Shown here: positions 1-8,655 of the stretch, piece by piece
How the letters are laid out: every line of letters starts with the position of its first letter
How positions within the stretch are numbered: position 1 is the first letter of the stretch
Made by a program: the position numbers and the translations under genes
Assembly (NCBI GenBank): GCA_001580565.1
Contig: LRBF01000279.1
Coordinates: 124,001-188,000, forward strand
Reading direction: 5' to 3'
Origin: Caballeronia megalochromosomata
GTDB taxonomy: Bacteria > Pseudomonadota > Gammaproteobacteria > Burkholderiales > Burkholderiaceae
Length of the DNA stretch: 64,000 bases
Notes under the pieces: model-generated
The model's input: the letters and a program-made list of their open reading frames with translations, nothing else
Told to the model about the DNA's origin: nothing
Databases searched by the model: none

Positions 1-277
1 GACTGAGCTTGGCCAGCTTGTAGCGCGCATCCTCGTCGCTCGATACCTCGACCCATCCCGCGTCGATCAGCAGTTTGATATTGCGCGAGATGGTCGTCTT
101 GTCGAGCGACAACTCGGCCGCGATCTCGTTGTAGGTCGCCGAGCCGAGGCGATCGAGGCCACGCAACAACGTGAGTTGCGTGATCTTCAGGCCTACCGGG
201 CGCAAAGCCTCGTCGTAAATACTCGTCAGGGCATTGGCCGAGCGCCTGAACTGGGTGCAATAGCATTCGGTGAACAT
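1..277 (-). CDS. MarR-family transcriptional regulator (partial, 3' end off window)
   Basis: The leftward gene starts at the ATG at 277-275 with an AGAGG-type ribosome site just upstream; 92 residues are visible before the window edge. A helical N-terminus with a cluster of Cys (FTECYCTQF) is followed by a winged-helix core: an ITQLTLL helix, a YNEIAAELSLDKTTISRNI recognition region and a wing with the DxR signature SSDEDARYKL. This layout is typical of MarR proteins, which are dimeric repressors that often respond to phenolic compounds. It faces the tautomerase/transporter operon across a 386-bp gap full of repeated TGTATATGCAAC motifs. Control of both directions is therefore likely, but this is inferred from layout only. 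Confidence 0.85.
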   Translation of the reverse strand, partial: MFTECYCTQFRRSANALTSIYDEALRPVGLKITQLTLLRGLDRLGSATYNEIAAELSLDKTTISRNIKLLIDAGWVEVSSDEDARYKLAKLS

Positions 278-305
278 CGACAACCTCTCTCGGAAGATTG
301 ATCAG

Positions 306-401
306 TGTATATGCAACTATCGTAGCACTTTTGAAGAGGAGGGGTACGGGTTCTCACTAGCTTGAAGACCGGCCGAATCGAACCAGACTGTTGCATATAC
401 A
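306..401. promoter_or_regulatory. Inverted pair of TGTATATGCAAC sites (candidate MarR operators)
   Basis: TGTATATGCAAC occurs at 306-317 and its exact reverse complement GTTGCATATACA at 390-401. Both lie close upstream of the MarR start. Two exact 12-mers in opposite orientation within 100 bp, plus a third exact copy at 540-551, are unlikely by chance in GC-rich DNA. The binding protein is inferred to be the adjacent MarR regulator. Confidence 0.6.
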
Positions 402-539
402 TCGGTTGTAGATGCATCTGTTCTGGGCCAGCATCGTTGTGACGGTTCGGAGCGGCGGATCAAGAGGGCGGGGGAATCGAGGCATGGCACGCGTTGTCGT
501 GATCATCGATTTTTCTCGGACATGCCGCGCTCATATTGA

Positions 540-609
540 TGTATATGCAACCGTATAATTTTCCTGGCGCGGACTCGGCGACGCAGTTTTTCAAAAATTG
601 CATACGTAT
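540..609 (+). promoter_or_regulatory. Third TGTATATGCAAC copy beside a TATAAT box, plus a degenerate copy
   Basis: An exact third copy of the 12-mer lies at 540-551, and a TATAAT -10-like box follows at 554-559. A related TTGCATACGTATT element lies at 598-610. A repressor bound here would block transcription toward the tautomerase gene at 664. No good -35 box at 17 bp spacing was found, so the promoter itself is only tentative. Confidence 0.5.
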
Positions 610-663
610 TCACTCCGCGCTGACAACAGCACACCTTAACCAGCTTTGAAGGAGTTCCCGGAA

Positions 664-1035
664 ATGCCCATCATCGTTTGCAACACGCGTGCCGGACTGG
701 ACGTCGACGTCAAGCGGAAAATCGCCAAGGCGATCACCATCGCCGTGAACGAGACCATCAAGTCTCCGCTCGAAATCATCAGTGTGGTCTTCAATGACCT
801 GTCGTCCGAAAGCAGCTACGTGGGCGGAGAACCGGGCGGCGACACGCTCATCATGTGCAACATTCGCGCGGGTCGATCCGACGAAGCGAAGCTCACGTTG
901 GTCAAAAAGGTGAGCGCCATTTTCAGCGATTACGCGGGCGTCTCGGAAGACCGTATCGAGACGGGTCTGCTCGAATTCAATCCGAAGTTCATCATTCGCG
1001 GCGGCCAGCAGTTGCCCGACCCTCCTTACGCGTGA
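664..1035 (+). CDS. Tautomerase-superfamily protein (4-oxalocrotonate tautomerase type)
   Basis: This 123-residue protein starts MPIIVCNTRAG, so processing would expose Pro-1, the catalytic base of the 4-OT/CaaD/MSAD superfamily. The start at 664 was preferred over an in-frame TTG at 646 because it gives Pro-1 and sits 10 bp after an AAGGAG ribosome site (648-653). The length of about 125 residues fits the fused two-repeat members such as MSAD and cis-CaaD, not the 62-residue 4-OT; the second half repeats the pattern (TLIMCNIRAG). It is followed 73 bp later by the transporter gene. It probably isomerises an unsaturated acid in the pathway served by that operon; the substrate is unknown. Confidence 0.8.
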   Translation: MPIIVCNTRAGLDVDVKRKIAKAITIAVNETIKSPLEIISVVFNDLSSESSYVGGEPGGDTLIMCNIRAGRSDEAKLTLVKKVSAIFSDYAGVSEDRIETGLLEFNPKFIIRGGQQLPDPPYA

Positions 1036-1081
1036 TCGACAAGCACACCGGTTAAAGGTTGTCGACAAGTTCATAAATCTT

Positions 1082-1095
1082 TGCATACCTATGCA
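1082..1095. promoter_or_regulatory. Palindrome TGCATACCTATGCA before the transporter gene
   Basis: A perfect 6-2-6 inverted repeat (TGCATA-CC-TATGCA) sits immediately upstream of the ribosome site of the transporter. It shares the TGCATA core with the upstream 12-mer repeats, so the same regulator may act here, or it may be a small RNA hairpin over the translation start. Confidence 0.45.
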
Positions 1096-1108
1096 TTAGG
1101 AGACGGGT

Positions 1109-2452
1109 TTGAATACCAATCGCTCGACCGCGGCAGGGCATTCGTCACCGAAGATGCTGACGATCGCCATCGCCAGTTTCATTGGAAGTGCCATTGAGTG
1201 GTTTGACTTCTTTCTGTATGGAATCACCTCGGCACTCGTGTTTGGCAAGCTGTATTTCCCGGGTGGCGATCCGTTGACCGGGACGCTGCTGGCGTTCGGC
1301 ACGTTCGCGGTCGGGTTCATCGCCCGTCCGTTCGGCGGCATCGTCGCGGGCCACCTTGGCGATCGTGTCGGGCGAAAGTTCGTGTTGGTCACGACGCTGC
1401 TGGCAATGGGCATATCGACGACGCTCATCGGTTTTGTGCCGTCGTACAACAGTATCGGACTCGCGGCGCCGATTCTCCTGATCGTCCTGCGCATCGTGCA
1501 AGGGTTGGCTGTAGGCGGTGAGTGGGGCGGCGCCGCGCTGATCGCCGTCGAGCATGCCAATCCGAACCGCCGTGGCCTCTATGGCAGCTTCCCTCAGATG
1601 GGACTTCCCGCAGGGCTGTGCATGGCGGTGGGCGGGATGGAACTGGCCAGTCGCCTGCCTGAAACGGAGTTTCTCGCGTGGGGCTGGCGAATCCCGTTCC
1701 TGTTCAGCGCGGTACTCGTCGCAGTGGGTCTCGTGATCCGACTCCGCATCGAAGAACCGCCCGCGTTCAAGAAGGTGCTTGACACCGATGCAACCGTCAA
1801 ACTGCCGATCGTCGAAGCGGTTCGACGGTTTCCGAGGGCGATCCTGTTGTCTGCCGGGCTTCGCTTTGCGGACAATATTCTGTACTACGTATTCACGACG
1901 TTCGGCCTGACCTACATGACGAGCCATCTTGGCTTGCCGCGCAAAACGGTCCTCGTCGCCATTCTGATCGCCGCTGCGCTCGAATTGCTGACGAAACCTT
2001 TCTTCGGCGCGCTATCGGACAAACTGGGGCGAAAGCAGGTGGTTGTATTCGGCGCACTGGTCGCGGTGGTGGCCCCGTTCCCGTTCTTCCACATGGTAGG
2101 AACCGGTAACCCGACGATGATCCTGCTTGCGGAAATCATGGTGCTCACCATTGCTCACGCTGCCGTGTTCTCGCCGATGGCCGCATGGTTCGCCGAAATG
2201 TTCAGTCCGGAGGTGCGTTACAGCGGCGTGACGATCGGGTTCCAGTTGGGCGCATTGGTCGCTGGTGCGCCGACACCGTTGATCGCTACGGCGCTGCTCG
2301 CGAAGTACAACGACTACACGCCCGTAGCCATCTTCGCGATGATCGCGGCAGGGATCACGCTCGTCTGTGCGTTGTTCGCAAGGGTCGCCGATGATCGCAA
2401 GGCGCCGTCAGCAGCGACCTTGATCCCGGCCGGCAATGCACGTGAAGGTTAA
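1109..2452 (+). CDS. MFS metabolite:H+ symporter (MHS family)
   Basis: A 447-residue, 12-TM carrier. The N-terminus IGSAIEWFDFFLYG is the signature of the metabolite:H+ symporter family (KgtP, ShiA, ProP type), and the loop GHLGDRVGRKFVL is the MFS GxxxDRxGRK motif, repeated as GALSDKLGRKQV in the second half. The chosen start is a TTG at 1109, because AGGAG (1098-1102) lies at ideal spacing; the next ATG at 1154 has no clear ribosome site. It sits between the tautomerase and a LacI gene in one direction. It probably imports the organic acid degraded by the operon. Confidence 0.88.
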   Translation: MNTNRSTAAGHSSPKMLTIAIASFIGSAIEWFDFFLYGITSALVFGKLYFPGGDPLTGTLLAFGTFAVGFIARPFGGIVAGHLGDRVGRKFVLVTTLLAMGISTTLIGFVPSYNSIGLAAPILLIVLRIVQGLAVGGEWGGAALIAVEHANPNRRGLYGSFPQMGLPAGLCMAVGGMELASRLPETEFLAWGWRIPFLFSAVLVAVGLVIRLRIEEPPAFKKVLDTDATVKLPIVEAVRRFPRAILLSAGLRFADNILYYVFTTFGLTYMTSHLGLPRKTVLVAILIAAALELLTKPFFGALSDKLGRKQVVVFGALVAVVAPFPFFHMVGTGNPTMILLAEIMVLTIAHAAVFSPMAAWFAEMFSPEVRYSGVTIGFQLGALVAGAPTPLIATALLAKYNDYTPVAIFAMIAAGITLVCALFARVADDRKAPSAATLIPAGNAREG

Positions 2453-2482
2453 GCCGCTGGCCGTCAGGACTCGAGAATAGAA

Positions 2483-3589
2483 ATGAAGCAACTCTCGATC
2501 GACGACATCCCCGAAAAGAAGCGACCACGGCCCGTAACCGCTCACGAGGTCGCGCGTTTCGCGGGCGTTTCACAGTCGGCGGTGTCTCGCGTCTTCACAC
2601 CCGGCGCGAGCGTCTCCGACCGGACGCGTGCGAAGGTAGTCGCCGCGGCGACGGCGTTGGGCTACCGGCCGAACCTCATCGCAAGCTCTTTGATCACGGG
2701 AAAGTCGCGCATTGTCGGTGTCGTCGTGCCGGGTCTGAACAATCCGTTCTACGCCGCGCTGGTCGATGCGTTGTCGGCGGCGCTTTCGCTGCGCGACTAT
2801 CGCGTGATGTTGTTCACAGCACGGCATGGCACGTCCGCCGACCCGATTCTCGAAGAGATCCTGCGCTATCGGCTCGATGCGCTGGTCCTCGTATCCGCGC
2901 AACTCTCGTCGCGCCTGGCGGATGAATGCGCGGAGGTGGGCCTGCCTGTCGTGATGGTCAACCGAAAGACGGACAGCGAATCGGTATCGAGCGTGACAGG
3001 GGATAACCGGGCGGGCGCAGCCTGCATCGGCGCCTTTTTGCTAGCGGGTTCGCATCATAGCTTCGCTTTCATGGCCGGCCTCGATTCGTCGTCGACCAGT
3101 CGTGACCGCGAGGCGGGGTTCTGTGAGCGGCTTTATCAGGCGGGCGTCGCGCCGCCGCTCAAGGTCCATGGAAGCTACACCGTCGAAGCGGCAGCGCGTG
3201 CCACGCGAGCGCTTCTCAAGGCGGACACGCGTCCGGACGCCATTTTCTGCGCCAACGACCAGATGGCGATGGCGGCAATCGATGTCGCGCGTAGCGAGTT
3301 TGGTGTCGACGTCGGCAGAGCGCTTTCCATCGTGGGTTTTGACGACACGCAGCTTGCGGCCTCACCTGCGTATCGCCTCACCACCTTCTCACAGCCCTTG
3401 GACGAGATGGTGGACAGCGCTCTCGCGATCCTCATCGACGCCCGCAGTGGACGTGATTCATCGGCGGGGCCACGCATCGTCAGCGGTCACCTGGTCGTGC
3501 GCGACTCTGCTCGCCTTCCTCCGAATGGGTTGAAGCAAGTCGGAGGGCGCACGGTGTGGATGCCGCCAGCGAAGCAATCCATCAACTGA
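2483..3589 (+). CDS. LacI-family transcriptional regulator
   Basis: 368 residues. An N-terminal LacI helix-turn-helix begins near residue 18 (VTAHEVARFAGVSQSAVSRVF) with the hinge helix RPNLIASSLITGKS, followed by a periplasmic-binding-protein-like sensor domain (IVGVVVPGLNNPFYAALV; late SIVGFDDTQLA motif). It begins 30 bp after the transporter and ends 22 bp before the SDR, so it appears co-transcribed with both. The ligand is unknown. Having a LacI inside the operon and a MarR facing it suggests two layers of control. Confidence 0.9.
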   Translation: MKQLSIDDIPEKKRPRPVTAHEVARFAGVSQSAVSRVFTPGASVSDRTRAKVVAAATALGYRPNLIASSLITGKSRIVGVVVPGLNNPFYAALVDALSAALSLRDYRVMLFTARHGTSADPILEEILRYRLDALVLVSAQLSSRLADECAEVGLPVVMVNRKTDSESVSSVTGDNRAGAACIGAFLLAGSHHSFAFMAGLDSSSTSRDREAGFCERLYQAGVAPPLKVHGSYTVEAAARATRALLKADTRPDAIFCANDQMAMAAIDVARSEFGVDVGRALSIVGFDDTQLAASPAYRLTTFSQPLDEMVDSALAILIDARSGRDSSAGPRIVSGHLVVRDSARLPPNGLKQVGGRTVWMPPAKQSIN

Positions 3590-3611
3590 ATTTGAAACTT
3601 GAGAGGAACCT

Positions 3612-4370
3612 ATGTCTGACGGACTTTTTAGTCTTGAGGGTAAGACCGCTGTTGTGACTGGCGCAGGCCGTGGCCTCGGCGCGGACATCGCTTCGATGCT
3701 CGCCGGGGCCGGTGCGCACGTCTATCTGCTCAGCAAGGACGCAAGGGAGCTGGACGAAGTTGCTGCTCGCATCCATCGAAGCGGAGGTGCGTGCACGCCT
3801 TTGGTTTGTGATCTTTTGAAAGACGAGCAACTGGAGCGGGCATTCGCTGAACTTCCCAGGCTGGATATCCTCGTCAACAATGCGGGCACCAACGTCCCGT
3901 CAAGACTCGCGGACGTCAAAACCTCGGATCTGGACTTCGTGATCGGCTTGAATGTCAGGGCGACGTTTCTGGCGACGCGCGCAGCCGTTCGCAAGATGCT
4001 CGAAGGCGAAGCGACCGGTGACCGCGCCATCATCAACATATCGTCGCAGATGGGGCACGTGGGTGCGCCCGATCGATCCGTCTACTGCATGACGAAGCAC
4101 GCGATGGAAGGACTGACGAAGGCAGCCGCAGTCGAGCTTGCGCCGAGGATACGCGTGAACTCGGTGGCGCCTACCTTCGTCGATACACCGATGACGCAGC
4201 CGTTCTTCGAGAACGAGCAGTTCAGGCGCTGGGTCTTCGACCGGATTCCGATGGGCCGTCTGCTCGAAAGTGACCAGGTGGCGGCGGCGGTGCTGTATCT
4301 CGCATCGCCTGCCGCCGCCATGATCACCGGTACGAGTCTGCGTATCGACGGAGGATGGACGGCGCAATAA
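3612..4370 (+). CDS. SDR-family oxidoreductase
   Basis: 252-residue classical short-chain dehydrogenase. It has the cofactor motif TGAGRGLG near residue 16, an NNAG motif (LVNNAGTN), the catalytic Ser region (NISSQMG) and the YCMTK active-site Tyr/Lys. The C-terminus GTSLRIDGGWTAQ is typical of the family. A GAGAGGAACCT leader gives a good ribosome site. It ends the tautomerase-MFS-LacI operon and converges on phaC with only 24 bp between. It resembles FabG or gluconate-5-dehydrogenase-like members; the substrate cannot be told. Confidence 0.88.
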   Translation: MSDGLFSLEGKTAVVTGAGRGLGADIASMLAGAGAHVYLLSKDARELDEVAARIHRSGGACTPLVCDLLKDEQLERAFAELPRLDILVNNAGTNVPSRLADVKTSDLDFVIGLNVRATFLATRAAVRKMLEGEATGDRAIINISSQMGHVGAPDRSVYCMTKHAMEGLTKAAAVELAPRIRVNSVAPTFVDTPMTQPFFENEQFRRWVFDRIPMGRLLESDQVAAAVLYLASPAAAMITGTSLRIDGGWTAQ

Positions 4371-4394
4371 GCGCTGTTTTATCCGACGCGACGC

Positions 4395-6128
4395 TCAGAC
4401 GCCCATCGCCTTCGGTGGATGCTTCGCGACATAACGTCCCGGCGCGGGCTCGATCGGCGCGAACTTCGCGCTGCCCAGCTTCTTCGGCGCCGCGACCTGC
4501 TCGCCTGCGTACGCTTTCAGCCAGTTGCTCCAGTGGGTCCACCAGCTTCCCGGCTGCGACGTAGCCGATTCGAGCCACGCTTGCGGATCGTCACCGAGCT
4601 TGCCGTCGGTCCGGTAGGAGCGCTTGTTCTTCGATGCAGGATTGATCACGCCCGCGATATGTCCGCTCGCGCCGAGCACGAACTGCGTCTCACCGCCCAA
4701 GAGACGCGTCGACCGGTATGCGCCCTGCCACGGCACGATGTGATCTTCCTGTGTGCCGAAGATATAGCTCGGCATGTCGATACGCGCGAGATCCACCGGC
4801 GTGCCGCACATCGTGAGGCAGCCCGCTTTGCACAGGTTGTTCTCGAGATACATGTTGCGCAGATACCAGGCGTACATCGGCCCGGGAAGGTTGGTGCCGT
4901 CGGCGTTCCAGTAGAGCAGGTCGAATGCCTGCGGCGAGCCGCCCATCAGATAGTTGTCGACCACGTACGGCCAGATCAGGTCGTTGGCACGCAGCGTCTG
5001 GAACACGAAGCCGAGTTCGCCGCCCGAATAGATGCCGCCGCGCCCGATGGTCTGCTCGCGCTGCGTGACACCCGCCTCGTCGATGAACACGCCCAGGTCG
5101 CCCGGATCGCTGAAGTCGAGCATCGTCGTGAGCAGCGTGAGGCTCGCGGCCGGATCTTCGCCGCGCGCACGCAATACCGCCAGCGCCGACGACAGAATCG
5201 TTCCGCCGACACACCAGCCGAGCGCATTGACCTTGTCGGCGCCGCTGATCGCGCGGCTCACTTCGAGCGCCTTGATTGCGCCGGTCTCGATGTAGTCGTC
5301 CCAGGTGACGTGGCCCAGTTCCTTCTCGGGGTTCCGCCAGGACACGAGGAACACGGTCTGCCCCTGTTCGGCCGCGAAGCGCACGAACGAATTCGCCGGC
5401 TGCAGGTCGAGGATGTAGAACTTGTTGATGCATGGCGGCACGATGACGAGCGGGCGCTCGGCCACCTGCTTCGTGAGCGGCGCGTATTGGATCAGTTGAA
5501 ACAGTTCGTTCTCGAATACCACCGACCCCTTCGAGACCGCCACGTTGCGCCCCACCTCGAAGGCACTTTCATCCGTGATGGATATGCGTCCGCGCCTGAG
5601 GTCTTCGAGCAGGTTCGCGAACCCCGTGCGCATGCTCTTGCCCTGGGTCTCGATCGCGGTTTGCATCGCTTCGGGATTGGTCACGGCGAAATTGGCCGGG
5701 CTCATCGAGTCGATGAACTGGCGCGCGTAGAAGCGCAGTTTGTGCTTCTCCTTGTCGCCGACATCCGCGGCTTCGACCATGTCGTCGAGCAGCTTCGAAT
5801 TGAGCAGGTAAGTCTGCTTGAGGAGGCTGTACCACGGATTCTCATGCCAGGAATCCGACTTGAAGCGGCGGTCGCCGCGCTCGGGCTGAATGGCGGGTTC
5901 TGGCTTCTGGCCGGTCGCGCTCGCCATCATGCCCGCATAGAGCGCCATCTGCTGCTGCCAGTAATGCGCCTGAGCCTGCGCGAGCGCCAGCGCGGGTAAT
6001 GTCCTGCCGGATCCCGGACGCGAGTCGGTGGCGTTACCGGCCACGCCCATGTAGGCCTCCAGCAGCGTCTGCCCGGATTTGAAAAATCCCCGGACGAACT
6101 CCTCCGGCATATTGAACGGCGAGGCCAT
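4395..6128 (-). CDS. phaC: Class I poly(3-hydroxyalkanoate) synthase
   Basis: 577 residues. It polymerises 3-hydroxyacyl-CoA into PHA at the granule surface. The lipase-like box GWCVGG places the catalytic Cys at 306, and the DHIVPW and SGHIAG segments supply the Asp and His of the triad. The N-terminal PHA-synthase domain (FYARQFIDSMSPANFAVTNPE) and the length fit class I. It is not beside phaA or phaB here; only a phasin-like gene lies upstream (96 bp away, same strand). It is therefore probably an accessory phaC copy rather than the main phaCAB locus. Confidence 0.93.
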   Translation of the reverse strand: MASPFNMPEEFVRGFFKSGQTLLEAYMGVAGNATDSRPGSGRTLPALALAQAQAHYWQQQMALYAGMMASATGQKPEPAIQPERGDRRFKSDSWHENPWYSLLKQTYLLNSKLLDDMVEAADVGDKEKHKLRFYARQFIDSMSPANFAVTNPEAMQTAIETQGKSMRTGFANLLEDLRRGRISITDESAFEVGRNVAVSKGSVVFENELFQLIQYAPLTKQVAERPLVIVPPCINKFYILDLQPANSFVRFAAEQGQTVFLVSWRNPEKELGHVTWDDYIETGAIKALEVSRAISGADKVNALGWCVGGTILSSALAVLRARGEDPAASLTLLTTMLDFSDPGDLGVFIDEAGVTQREQTIGRGGIYSGGELGFVFQTLRANDLIWPYVVDNYLMGGSPQAFDLLYWNADGTNLPGPMYAWYLRNMYLENNLCKAGCLTMCGTPVDLARIDMPSYIFGTQEDHIVPWQGAYRSTRLLGGETQFVLGASGHIAGVINPASKNKRSYRTDGKLGDDPQAWLESATSQPGSWWTHWSNWLKAYAGEQVAAPKKLGSAKFAPIEPAPGRYVAKHPPKAMGV

Positions 6129-6223
6129 GTTGTCTCCCTGGAGTCATCGCCAAAAGCACGCCGCGCGCCGTGTCGTCAGACAGGGCGCGCCGAGGTGCGG
6201 GATTCCGACTGGATGAAACCGCG

Positions 6224-6625
6224 CTATTTCTTCTGCAGCATTTTCCTGATTTCTTCCACGTGCTCGTTGGCGCGCTGCGTGATGTTCGCCATCGCGTCGG
6301 CCTGCGACTTGCGCGCGATTTCCGCGAGATCCTTGATGTCGTCGAGCGTCTTCAGGCAGGCATTGCGCACGAACTCGTTTTGCTTGCCCGGATCGCTGAT
6401 GCCGCCTTTCGCCGCTTCCTGAATGTCCTGCATCGCGCGCGAGAGCATCTCGGTCTGCTTGCGCGCGAGTTGCTGCATGGAATCGTATGCGGTCTTGTTC
6501 GCTTCGACGATCGCCTCGATGTCCTTCTTGCGCGACTCCATCAGTGCCGACATGTCGACTCCAGGCACCTTGAACTGTTCGAGCATCCTGGTCAGATCTT
6601 CGAAGGGATTCTTTGGGTCAGCCAT
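6224..6625 (-). CDS. Phasin-family protein
   Basis: 133 residues, almost entirely amphipathic helix and free of Cys-rich or membrane segments. The N-terminus (MADPKNPFEDLTRMLEQF) and the ANKTAYDSMQQLARKQTEML stretch are typical of phasin or phasin-like proteins that coat PHA granules. It lies directly upstream of phaC on the same strand and is probably co-transcribed. The LEQFKVPGVDMSALMESRKKD-type motif is also found in phasins that assist the synthase. The family call is firm from sequence character and context, but the exact subfamily is not. Confidence 0.8.
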   Translation of the reverse strand: MADPKNPFEDLTRMLEQFKVPGVDMSALMESRKKDIEAIVEANKTAYDSMQQLARKQTEMLSRAMQDIQEAAKGGISDPGKQNEFVRNACLKTLDDIKDLAEIARKSQADAMANITQRANEHVEEIRKMLQKK

Positions 6626-6793
6626 GACTGTCTCCTGGATTGTTTGCGTGGATCGCGAAGGGCTCGGATCGGCATAGTGGAAACTCGTGAACGCTCGTGC
6701 TGTTCGCCGGCGTTGCGGGGCCCCGTCGGGGAACCCGCGCTCGCGGACACCACTTTACTCTGTCGGGCCGCAGCCTGCTCCGCGCGAGCGCAT

Positions 6794-7819
6794 TCAACTT
6801 GTCGACGCCGACGCGCGCGCCGCGTGATTCGCCTGATAGGGCTTGAAGCCGTACTGCTCGAAAATGCTCAAGCCTTCCGGCGAGCGGATGAAGTCGAGCC
6901 AGCGGCGCGCCGCCTGCGGATGGGGCGCGTGGGCCGTGACCGCGCCCGCATAGATCGCGGTCGTGTTGTCGGCGGCGGGAATGTCGACGTGACTGATCGG
7001 ATGCCCGGCCTGCTCCTGAAACATGGCCTCGGATTGCCATGTCACGCCTGCCTGCGCTTTCCCCTGCATGATCCACAGCGGCGTTTGCCGATGATGGATA
7101 TGCGTGAGCCTGGTCGAGCCGTCTTTCACCTTGTCGTCGTAGACGGTCTTCACGAGCGCGTCGCCGCCCGCGTGCGCAAGCGACGCTTTGATTTGCCGCG
7201 CGATGCCTTCGAACTCCGGGTTGGGCATCGCGAGACGTGCATCGGGCTTGCCGAGGTCCGCGAGTCCGGCGATATGCGTCGGGTTGTCCTTCGCGACCAT
7301 GATGGTGAGCGTGTTGGTCACGTAAGGGACGGCGGGTGCCGTCAGAAGCTTGCGTTCGATCTGCTTTTCCACCGCCTTGAGGCCCGCGAGATAAACGTCG
7401 GGCTTCACGGTCCACGTCATGTTGCCGACCGTGATCGTTCCGCCGTTTTCCATCTGCTTGACGAGCATGCCGGGCGGAATCGTTTCCCAGTACACGTGGC
7501 CGCGATATTCCGGATAACGCTTCTCGAACGCGTGGACGAGCGGCGCCATCGCAAAGAAGTAGTTGCCGCCTACATACAGCGCGAGCGCGGGATGCTGCGG
7601 ATCGCCGTGGAAGTCGGCGAGGTTGTCGGCATCGGGTTCGGTGAATTCGAAGCCGCGCGCGAGCGCGTCGTTATTCTCGCCGTGCTGCCAGGGCGGGGCG
7701 ATCGATGTGGCTTGCGGGGCGGAGGCCGCTTCGTCCGCGAGGCCCGGCTGAATGCAGCACGCTGCCGCGATGCTCGCGCACAGCGCCGTGCGCGCGAGTC
7801 TCTTGCTCAATGACGTCAT
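6794..7819 (-). CDS. Periplasmic substrate-binding protein (ModA/sulfate-type fold)
   Basis: 341 residues with a Sec signal peptide (TSLSKRLARTALCASIAAACC..GLADEA). The mature part has the type 2 periplasmic-binding-protein pattern: a YVGGNYFFAMAPLVHAFEKRYPEY start, a TLTIMVAKDNP hinge and a late AARRWLDFIRSPEGLSIFEQYGF block typical of anion-binding proteins. The ATG at 7819 was chosen because it opens the signal peptide. No ABC permease or ATPase is adjacent, so it is an orphan receptor. It is encoded just downstream of the DsrE-like gene and faces the thiosulfate dehydrogenase genes, which suggests a sulfur compound or a related anion as ligand (inference). Confidence 0.8.
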   Translation of the reverse strand: MTSLSKRLARTALCASIAAACCIQPGLADEAASAPQATSIAPPWQHGENNDALARGFEFTEPDADNLADFHGDPQHPALALYVGGNYFFAMAPLVHAFEKRYPEYRGHVYWETIPPGMLVKQMENGGTITVGNMTWTVKPDVYLAGLKAVEKQIERKLLTAPAVPYVTNTLTIMVAKDNPTHIAGLADLGKPDARLAMPNPEFEGIARQIKASLAHAGGDALVKTVYDDKVKDGSTRLTHIHHRQTPLWIMQGKAQAGVTWQSEAMFQEQAGHPISHVDIPAADNTTAIYAGAVTAHAPHPQAARRWLDFIRSPEGLSIFEQYGFKPYQANHAARASASTS

Positions 7820-7842
7820 GATCGTTTTCGCGGGAGGAGGGT

Positions 7843-8406
7843 TCAGAGCGGCATCAGCACGTAGCCGTCGGCTTCGAGCGTCGTGACGGTCGTGAGGCCC
7901 GAGAGCGCCAGCGTGATGTCGTTGGCGAGCCAGTCGTAATTGAACCCGTGCTCGGCCACGGCCTGCGCGCAAACCGACACCGTCACGCCCGCTTCCTTCA
8001 GCTCGGCGATGAGCGGCAGATTCGGATTCGGCGTGCCGAACTTCAGGCGATAGTGCGCGTCGTCGAGCGCAAGGGGCGTCGCGCCGCCGTACGCCACCGC
8101 CACGATCTTCAGATGCGAGAGCGGCACGCCCGCCGCCACGTAGAGATTGACGGTGCGCGCCACGTGGTCCAGCGCCGCATTGACCGCATCGGGCGCTTTG
8201 GATGCCTGCGTCAGCGAGAACACGATCTTGTACGAATGCTTCGGATTCGGCTTGAACGCCGAATCCGCCACGTAGTGGATCCTGCCGTAGCCGTGGATCG
8301 TGGGCGTGGTCCAGAAGCCCTGCGCGTCGGCATCGGCGGCGTGGGCGGCGACCGACGCCGACAGCAGCAACAGCGTCGCGAGCGTATTCATACGGAAGCG
8401 CATCAT
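7843..8406 (-). CDS. Secreted DsrE-family protein
   Basis: 187 residues with a signal peptide (LATLLLLSASVAAHAAD). The mature domain has the DsrE/TusD fold pattern. It includes the conserved Cys in VSVCAQAVAEHGF, the position that carries sulfur in DsrE proteins, and ends in a YVLMPL strand. Periplasmic DsrE-like proteins often accompany sulfur-oxidation and c-type cytochrome genes. It is the first gene of a two-gene leftward unit with the binding protein (23-bp gap) and is divergent from tsdB. A GAGAGG ribosome site precedes the ATG pair at 8406/8403. Confidence 0.8.
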   Translation of the reverse strand: MMRFRMNTLATLLLLSASVAAHAADADAQGFWTTPTIHGYGRIHYVADSAFKPNPKHSYKIVFSLTQASKAPDAVNAALDHVARTVNLYVAAGVPLSHLKIVAVAYGGATPLALDDAHYRLKFGTPNPNLPLIAELKEAGVTVSVCAQAVAEHGFNYDWLANDITLALSGLTTVTTLEADGYVLMPL

Positions 8407-8489
8407 CTCGACCTCTCAGGTGTCATTCGATGCGAACGGAGTCTATCGGTCGCACGCCGATCGAGTAAATACATTCGTGATATGCATGC

Positions 8490-8506
8490 CATGCCTCGAA
8501 GGCATG
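8490..8506. promoter_or_regulatory. Inverted repeat CATGCCT-CGA-AGGCATG between the sulfur-gene units
   Basis: A 7-3-7 perfect inverted repeat lies in the 249-bp divergent gap between the DsrE and tsdB genes, with another AGGCATG half-site at 8560-8566. It is well placed as an operator for both directions. The nearby LysR regulator at 10465 is one candidate binder, but this is only inferred. Confidence 0.4.
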
Positions 8507-8655
8507 ATTCGTCGGCCGAGCCTCATCGCCGCATGGCAAATCCCCATCTCATAACATAAAGGCATGTGAGGCATTGCTTATCGGTATTAGTGTCGGGTCG
8601 CGAAGTCTGCGAAGCTGGCGGAGAATTGCTTTGGACCTGCCTCAACAAGACGACA

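Noticed and set aside
4371-4394. Possible terminator between the SDR and phaC genes
   Set aside because: The gap is only 24 bp and shows no stable stem with a T-run.
4419-5999. Long rightward open frame (526 codons) across the phaC region
   Set aside because: It is antisense to the clear PHA synthase gene, has the Arg-rich composition of a shadow frame and has no family motif.
6170-7813. Rightward 547-codon open frame across the phasin and binding-protein genes
   Set aside because: It spans two real leftward genes and their gap, and its composition is typical of antisense frames in GC-rich DNA.
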